Of a DNA stretch of 22,932 bases, positions 15,477-20,237 are shown one piece after another. Under the pieces are notes generated by a model. It was not told the origin of the DNA and did not search any database. It saw only the letters and a program-made list of their open reading frames with translations. Position 1 is the first letter of the stretch; each line of letters opens with the position of its first letter. The stretch comes from a virus: positions 1 to 22,932 of the IMG/VR virus record IMGVR_UViG_3300035698_007650. One strand, 5' to 3'. Made by a program: the position numbers and the translations under genes.

Positions 15477-16255
15477 GGACTTCAATAGCTATACATTTTT
15501 TTGATAAAGCATTTAGATGTAAATATAATTTTGATGAGTATATCAATAATAGTGATCCTGTGTTGTTCTTTGGTATTTATAGGAAAAACGATATTAGAAG
15601 TGTAATTGATCATGTTGGTCCTAAAGTACTATGGCTAGCTGGAACAGATTCAATGAATTATAAGACTCTGCATTATATAAGTAAATATTGTATTAATAAT
15701 AAAACTGAGGTTATAGCAGAAAGTAAATGGATAGAAGAAGACTTAGATAGGTTTAATATTAAATATAATAAAATAACTATGTTAAATAATAATACAAATG
15801 ATTGGAAAATAGAACCACTAGGTAAAAGTATATATTGGTATAAGGGTGGTAAAAGTAAGTATGGAAAAAAGGTTCTTCATGAAGTAAGGAAGGCTATACC
15901 AGACTTAGATATTATTATTGTTAATGATAATGATCTATCACACGAAGAGATTAAAGAGTTATATAAGAAATGCTTTGCGTGTGTGAGGCCAATAGAACAC
16001 GATGGTCAGAGCCAAACCGTTGCTGAGATGGGGTTAATGGGCAGAAAGAGCATTTGGAATGGCAATATACCGTGCTCAATATCCTATATAGATACTAATG
16101 ATATTATAGAAAATATAAAGGAATTACGTAAGGGATATGATTATGAGAAGGTTGCTATTGACACGAGAGAATTCTTCGAGTATAATGAGAATAAGTTTAA
16201 AGAGCTTATAGGAAAAATGTGTGGAGATGAAGAAGTAAATAAAATGTTTAATTAA
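15467..16255 (+). CDS. GT-B-like glycosyltransferase (GT4-type C-terminal half)
   Basis: 262 residues. The N-terminal half (HFFDKAFRCKYNFDE, VLFFGIYRKNDIRSV, VLWLAGTDSMN, VIAESKWIEEDLDRFNIK) is a compact acceptor-side domain; the C-terminal half starts near 120 and has the donor-site region CFACVRPIEHDGQSQTVAEMGLMGRKSIWNG, in which Glu177 and Glu187 recall the GT4 Glu pair though with unusual spacing. The gene overlaps its predecessor by 10 bases. A truncated copy of its first half follows directly at 16260. The GT assignment rests mainly on the C-terminal motif and on context. Confidence 0.7.
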   Translation: MQLRTSIAIHFFDKAFRCKYNFDEYINNSDPVLFFGIYRKNDIRSVIDHVGPKVLWLAGTDSMNYKTLHYISKYCINNKTEVIAESKWIEEDLDRFNIKYNKITMLNNNTNDWKIEPLGKSIYWYKGGKSKYGKKVLHEVRKAIPDLDIIIVNDNDLSHEEIKELYKKCFACVRPIEHDGQSQTVAEMGLMGRKSIWNGNIPCSISYIDTNDIIENIKELRKGYDYEKVAIDTREFFEYNENKFKELIGKMCGDEEVNKMFN

Positions 16256-16259
16256 AGAT

Positions 16260-16604
16260 ATGCAGTTATTTGTAGCATCACAAATAAAACTATTTGAAAA
16301 GACACTTAGAGATAAATATAACTTTGATAATAGCAATGATAAGAGTAAGCCAACGTTGTTCTGGGGTATATATGGAATAGGTGATATGAATATACTAAGA
16401 ACATATACTGGAGTAAGAATAGTAGTTTTAAATGGTACTGATTCTACTCATAAGAAAGTATTAAGGTTATTGAGAACATTACCAGATACGCAGGGAGTTA
16501 TATATATTGCTGGAAGTGATTGGGTAGCAGACGATTTGGATGTAGCTTCTATCAAATATAATAAGATACAACTATTAATGAGTAATTTAAAAATATGGCA
16601 ATAA
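16260..16604 (+). CDS. Truncated tandem paralogue of the preceding glycosyltransferase
   Basis: 114 residues aligning to the first half of the preceding protein: both start MQL, both have KYNFD, then a LF(W/F)GIY segment, then NGTDS/AGTDS, then W-x-x-x-DLD and IKYNKI near the end. The copy stops where its neighbour continues into the donor-binding half with the Glu motif. The stop overlaps the start of the next gene by 10 bases, so nothing of the second half remains. It is either a decaying duplicate or a stand-alone acceptor-binding or regulatory subunit. Sequence divergence from its neighbour is large, so the duplication is not recent. Confidence 0.75.
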   Translation: MQLFVASQIKLFEKTLRDKYNFDNSNDKSKPTLFWGIYGIGDMNILRTYTGVRIVVLNGTDSTHKKVLRLLRTLPDTQGVIYIAGSDWVADDLDVASIKYNKIQLLMSNLKIWQ

Positions 16605-17425
16605 GAAACTATTTACAAGACATTGAAATTGTTGGAGCGGTATTAGTATATCAAGAAGGTGAACAGTGTCGCTGGGCGCTTGATTGGTTATATTCTAATT
16701 GTGATAGGGTTTGCATTGTTCTTGATAACTTTGATGAAATAACAGAGAAGATAATATTAGAGTATAAAGAAAAATATCCAGAAAGAACTAATGTAGCATA
16801 TTCTAAATATCCTATAAATGAAAGTAAGAATAGTGGTGGTAGAATTAAACAGAGATTCAATAAATATCAGCAATACATACGAGAAGAGGTGGTCAAGGAG
16901 TTGAAGGTTATGCACGAAGAAAAACCAATTGATTTACTTATATGGCCAGATAGTGATGAAACGTTTATTGATTGTTTCCCAGAATATCTAGATAGATTTT
17001 GGAATGAACAAACAGCCCATTCATATATGATGTTAGGTCCAGTTGAAGTATACGATGAATTCAACGTTATAGTTTCACAGAGGATGGGACCACATGGAAG
17101 AGTTTGGAAATATACTCCAGAGTTCAGTTGTATACCAAGGAGAAGTAGGACAATACATAATCCATACTATGGAACTAGGCCATGGAAGCTAAGGCATATA
17201 ATTGTTCATTGCTGTAATTTAAATAAAGAAGCTAGAGAAAAGAGACAGTATGTTTCTGGAAGAGATATGATGACTGAAATGAGAGAGGAGAGAATGGCAT
17301 GGATTTTACCAGACGATGTTAGAAAGATGAGGCCAGAAGAGATATCTAGATATCAGCCAAGTCCAAGGGGGGCATCAGCTGAGTTCAAGCCAATCCTATT
17401 AATAGAACATATAAATAATAAATAA
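16595..17425 (+). CDS. GT-A-like glycosyltransferase (GT2/GT92-related)
   Basis: 276 residues. It opens with IEIVGAVLVYQEGEQCRWALDWLYSNCDRVCIVLDN, the pattern of GT2-like enzymes that scan acceptor and donor, and has WPDSDET at 117-123 with the DXD triad at 119-121. The later part is rich in Arg, His and aromatics (RPWKLRHIIVHCC, RMAWILPDD) as in GT92/DUF-type relatives. No membrane segment. It starts inside the end of the truncated paralogue and is followed four bases later by the acetyltransferase. Donor and acceptor cannot be predicted. Confidence 0.7.
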   Translation: MAIRNYLQDIEIVGAVLVYQEGEQCRWALDWLYSNCDRVCIVLDNFDEITEKIILEYKEKYPERTNVAYSKYPINESKNSGGRIKQRFNKYQQYIREEVVKELKVMHEEKPIDLLIWPDSDETFIDCFPEYLDRFWNEQTAHSYMMLGPVEVYDEFNVIVSQRMGPHGRVWKYTPEFSCIPRRSRTIHNPYYGTRPWKLRHIIVHCCNLNKEAREKRQYVSGRDMMTEMREERMAWILPDDVRKMRPEEISRYQPSPRGASAEFKPILLIEHINNK

Positions 17426-17429
17426 AACT

Positions 17430-17837
17430 ATGATTAAGTTTTGGAAGAAAAGACTTTCCAACATAAACAGAAAGGCTGTTATTGGAAAGAATTGTGTTAT
17501 ACATAGTCATGTCGTTATCTTTAACGATGTAACTATCGGTGATAATTGCAAAATACAATCTGGAGCATTTATACCAAATGGAATTACACTTATGAATAAC
17601 GTATTCATAGGACCAGGTGTAATATTCACAAATGATAAGAAACCACCATCAGATCATAAGGGTTGGGAAAAAACAACTGTTATGGACAATGCTTCTATAG
17701 GTGCTGGAGCTATCATATTACCTGGAATAACTATTTATAACAATGCAATAATTGGAGCTGGGGCTGTTGTAACTAAAGATGTTATGCCATTTAATACAGT
17801 TGTTGGAAATCCTGCTAAATCAATAAACGATAAATAG
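17430..17837 (+). CDS. Hexapeptide-repeat sugar N-acetyltransferase (WlbB/WbpD/FdtC-like)
   Basis: 135 residues, nearly all left-handed beta-helix built of imperfect hexapeptides: VIGKNCVIHSHVVIFNDVT, IGDNCKIQSGAFI, then after a loop IGAGAIILPGITIYNNAIIGAGAVVTKD. The loop contains VIFTNDKKPP (64-73), the signature of the acyltransferases that N-acetylate 3-amino sugars on UDP or dTDP (WlbB, WbpD, FdtC). Acetyl-CoA is the usual donor and the enzyme is a trimer. With the aminotransferase at 18345 and the WlbA-like oxidoreductase at 19348 it completes a three-enzyme set for a 3-acetamido sugar. The family is secure; the exact sugar is inferred. Confidence 0.85.
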   Translation: MIKFWKKRLSNINRKAVIGKNCVIHSHVVIFNDVTIGDNCKIQSGAFIPNGITLMNNVFIGPGVIFTNDKKPPSDHKGWEKTTVMDNASIGAGAIILPGITIYNNAIIGAGAVVTKDVMPFNTVVGNPAKSINDK

Positions 17838-17838
17838 T

Positions 17839-18348
17839 ATGTCAAAAATTGAAGAACGAAACGATGCACTCGATAGAAATATAAAGGTAGCAGTAAATCG
17901 TTATAATTTTGCTATTGAGTGTTTAGATGGAAAAAGAGAAATATTAGATATGGGATGTGGAATGGGATATGGTTCACATCTATTAAGAGAAGCTGGTCAT
18001 AATGTTGTTGGAGCTGATAACTCAGAAGATGCAATAGACTATGCTCGTTCAAAATATCCTGGAAGTTATATTAAGTTAAATTTAAATAAAGATAAATTAC
18101 CAAGTTCTGATGTAGTCGTATGTTTAGAAACTATGTGTCATTTAGAGTATCCAAAAACATTTATAAACAGACTAGATGCTAATGAATTAATAATATCAGC
18201 TCCAATAGACCCAAATCCAAAGGATGGTTATATATATAGATTACATAACCTATCTGCAAAAGAATTTAAATATTTATTAAAGGATTGGGAAATAATAAAA
18301 GAATTTAAACAAAAACAATATTTAACTATTTACGCAAAAAAGATATGA
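17839..18348 (+). CDS. Class I SAM-dependent methyltransferase
   Basis: 169 residues. Motif I (ILDMGCGMGYG, residues 35-45) and the acidic residue ending strand 2 (VVGAD, Asp60) bind S-adenosylmethionine; motif IV region reads VVVCLETMCHLEYP. The compact size is near the minimum for the fold and there is no extra substrate domain. In this operon it may methylate a sugar hydroxyl or amine of the glycan, which is inference from context. Its TGA, the only TGA stop among the genes here, overlaps the next start as ATGA, so the two are translationally coupled. Confidence 0.85.
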   Translation: MSKIEERNDALDRNIKVAVNRYNFAIECLDGKREILDMGCGMGYGSHLLREAGHNVVGADNSEDAIDYARSKYPGSYIKLNLNKDKLPSSDVVVCLETMCHLEYPKTFINRLDANELIISAPIDPNPKDGYIYRLHNLSAKEFKYLLKDWEIIKEFKQKQYLTIYAKKI

Positions 18349-19355
18349 AAACAATACCATTCTGCAAAACAACATTTGATAGAAAAGAAAAGAGAGCAAT
18401 AAATAAATGTATTAATTCTGGTTGGGTTGTGCTCGGTCCAAAAACATTAGAATTCGAAAAAGAATTTGCAAAGTATGTTGGAGCTAAATATGCTGTATTT
18501 GTAGATTCTGGAACAGCTGCATTATTTCTAGCACTACAAACAGTTAATAATAAGGGTAGTTTCATAACTATACCATCTATGACATTTGTATCTGATGCTG
18601 AGGTTGTTAAAAACTCTGGTCTAGATATTAAATTTGCTGACATCAATATCAATACTTTATGCGTTGATGAAAAACATAAGAATCTTATGTCAACAAATTT
18701 TGCTGGTGTTAAGGCTAAGGCAAGTGGTGAAGTTGTTGACTCATGTCACAGAATAGAGAAGAATGACGTTAAGGGATCTAAGTCATTGTGGTGTTATTCT
18801 TTCTATGCTACAAAGAATATGAGCACAGTCCAAGGTGGAATGATAGCTCTAAATGATAAAAGTAAATACGAATGGCTTTTGATGGCTCGTGATCATGGTG
18901 TTACAAAGGGAACAGCTCAAAGGTATAAAGGCAAGAATCCAGTATATGATGTTAAATTCCCTGGGTGGAGAGTCAAGGGAGACGACCTGAGAGCCTGTAT
19001 AGGCCTTTCACAGCTGTCTAAACTACCAAAGATGACTATTAGGCGCAATGAGATAGTAAATCGCTATAATATGAACCTAGGGCTTAATAATACAGGTAAC
19101 CATATCTATCCAATATTAGTTGATAGTAGGAAGAAATTCATAGAAGAAATGTTTGAAAATAATATTCAGACATCAATACACTTTTTACCTATTCACAAGT
19201 TTACAGCATATAAAGATAAGAAGGTAAAATTGCCAGTAACTGAGTTTGTTGGCGATAGAGTTGTAAGTCTACCACTATTTCCAGGACTTACTGATAGACA
19301 AGTTGACTACATAAGTTGGAAAGCATTAAAAACTAAGAAAATTATATATGTATAA
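18345..19355 (+). CDS. DegT/DnrJ/EryC1 sugar aminotransferase (PLP)
   Basis: 336 residues, close to the usual length of the family (360-390). These enzymes turn a keto group on a nucleotide sugar into an amine using glutamate and pyridoxal phosphate. SGTAAL at 55-60 holds the phosphate, Asp132 in VVDSCH pairs with the pyridine nitrogen (His135 stacks), and Lys157 in SFYATKNMSTVQGG forms the internal aldimine. The C-terminal IHFLPIHKF / SLPLFPGLT region matches family members such as WlbC/WbpE and PglE. Between the methyltransferase (four-base overlap) and the oxidoreductase (eight-base overlap), it acts as the C-3 or C-4 transaminase of the pathway; WlbC-like C-3 is favoured by the neighbours. 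Confidence 0.88.
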   Translation: MKTIPFCKTTFDRKEKRAINKCINSGWVVLGPKTLEFEKEFAKYVGAKYAVFVDSGTAALFLALQTVNNKGSFITIPSMTFVSDAEVVKNSGLDIKFADININTLCVDEKHKNLMSTNFAGVKAKASGEVVDSCHRIEKNDVKGSKSLWCYSFYATKNMSTVQGGMIALNDKSKYEWLLMARDHGVTKGTAQRYKGKNPVYDVKFPGWRVKGDDLRACIGLSQLSKLPKMTIRRNEIVNRYNMNLGLNNTGNHIYPILVDSRKKFIEEMFENNIQTSIHFLPIHKFTAYKDKKVKLPVTEFVGDRVVSLPLFPGLTDRQVDYISWKALKTKKIIYV

Positions 19356-20151
19356 GTATGCAATAATCGGAATGGGATTTATATTTGATCGTCATTTGGA
19401 AGCCATTGAAAAAACAGGTGGAAAGGTTCTTTTAACTTGTGATATAAATAAAGATAAAAGTCCTGATTTTTTAGATTATAAGGAAATGTTTAAAACACCA
19501 TTGATGAAAAATGTTGATGTAGTTGTTATTTGTACTCCTAACCATCTACATAAAGAGATGATAAAAGCTTCGCTAAAGGCTGGTAAGAAGGTTTTATGTG
19601 AAAAGCCACTTATTATTGATGATGATTTCTCTGGACTAGATGGAGCTAATGTTGTTCTACAACTTAGATATCACGATATGATAGATGAAATAGATGAAGA
19701 ATTAAGTGGAACTATTGGTAATAAAGATAATATAGAACTAGTAATGAAGGTATGTAGAGACGAAAAGTGGTGGAATTCTTGGCGTGGAGATGAAAAGAAG
19801 AGTGGTGGTATAGTTATTGGGTTAGCTATTCACATGTTTGACTTCTTAATATACTTGTTAGGAGATTCATATAAAATTATAAAGTCAGAAAATTCAAGAA
19901 AGTTATGCACTGGAGAGATAAAGTTTCTAACTGCAAATATTAAATATCACGTTGAGGTTCTAGATAATGACAATAAGAAAGATCAAACTAGAAAGTTTAT
20001 AGTTAATGATAAGGAATTTGAATTATGCAATAAAGATAATCTTTCATTTGCTGGTTATCATGACAAGGTTTATGAGAATTTTATCAAAAACAATGGTATT
20101 CCTATATCAGAAGCAAAGAAAGCTATTGAATTAGTTCTAAAAATGTCATAA
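19348..20151 (+). CDS. Gfo/Idh/MocA oxidoreductase, WlbA/WbpB-like UDP-sugar 3-dehydrogenase
   Basis: 267 residues, shorter than usual WlbA (about 315). The NAD site is YAIIGMGFIFDRHLEAI (5-20); CTPNHLH (62-68) and the EKP motif (85-87, Lys86) follow as in all Gfo/Idh enzymes. The substrate domain has SGGIVIGLAIHMFDFLIYLLGD (152-173), the stretch that marks the WlbA/WbpB group, with the catalytic pair of His162 and Asp165. WlbA oxidises the C-3 hydroxyl of UDP-GlcNAc-uronate, giving the keto sugar that the aminotransferase uses. No UDP-sugar 6-dehydrogenase is in the window, so if the pathway is as in WlbA it must come from the host or elsewhere. It is the last gene of the operon. Confidence 0.85.
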   Translation: MYKYAIIGMGFIFDRHLEAIEKTGGKVLLTCDINKDKSPDFLDYKEMFKTPLMKNVDVVVICTPNHLHKEMIKASLKAGKKVLCEKPLIIDDDFSGLDGANVVLQLRYHDMIDEIDEELSGTIGNKDNIELVMKVCRDEKWWNSWRGDEKKSGGIVIGLAIHMFDFLIYLLGDSYKIIKSENSRKLCTGEIKFLTANIKYHVEVLDNDNKKDQTRKFIVNDKEFELCNKDNLSFAGYHDKVYENFIKNNGIPISEAKKAIELVLKMS

Positions 20152-20159
20152 ATTAGCAT

Positions 20160-20176
20160 ACTTGTGGTATAATATA
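20160..20176 (+). promoter_or_regulatory. Candidate extended -10 promoter for the fibre-like gene
   Basis: ACTTGTGGTATAATATA differs by one base from the motif at 4168-4184 and contains TGG-TATAAT (TATAAT at 20168-20173). A start near 20180 would give a short transcript leader beginning before the tiny frame and hairpin described in the next entry. No good -35 hexamer is visible. Confidence 0.55.
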
Positions 20177-20186
20177 TGTATTAAAT

Positions 20187-20224
20187 ATGAAAGATAAGTA
20201 GTTTTTTGTTACTTATCTTTTTTT
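20187..20224 (+). terminator. Intrinsic terminator/attenuator with tiny leader frame
   Basis: AAAGATAAGTA (20190-20200) and TACTTATCTTT (20210-20220) form a perfect 11-bp stem with loop GTTTTTTGT, followed by TTTT, a good intrinsic terminator. A four-codon frame ATG-AAA-GAT-AAG-TAG (20187-20201) with T at -1 covers the 5' arm. It ends the carbohydrate operon, but because it lies downstream of the promoter-like box at 20160 it could also act as an attenuator for the gene at 20238. Confidence 0.7.
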
Positions 20225-20237
20225 GTAAACTTCTCTT

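Noticed and set aside
18346-18348. TGA as a reassigned codon, since it ends only one of 25 genes whose ends are visible.
   Set aside because: No gene contains an in-frame TGA, Trp and Gly use normal codons, and the single TGA forms a normal ATGA overlap with the next gene. Rarity fits AT-rich stop choice (TAA 19, TAG 5).
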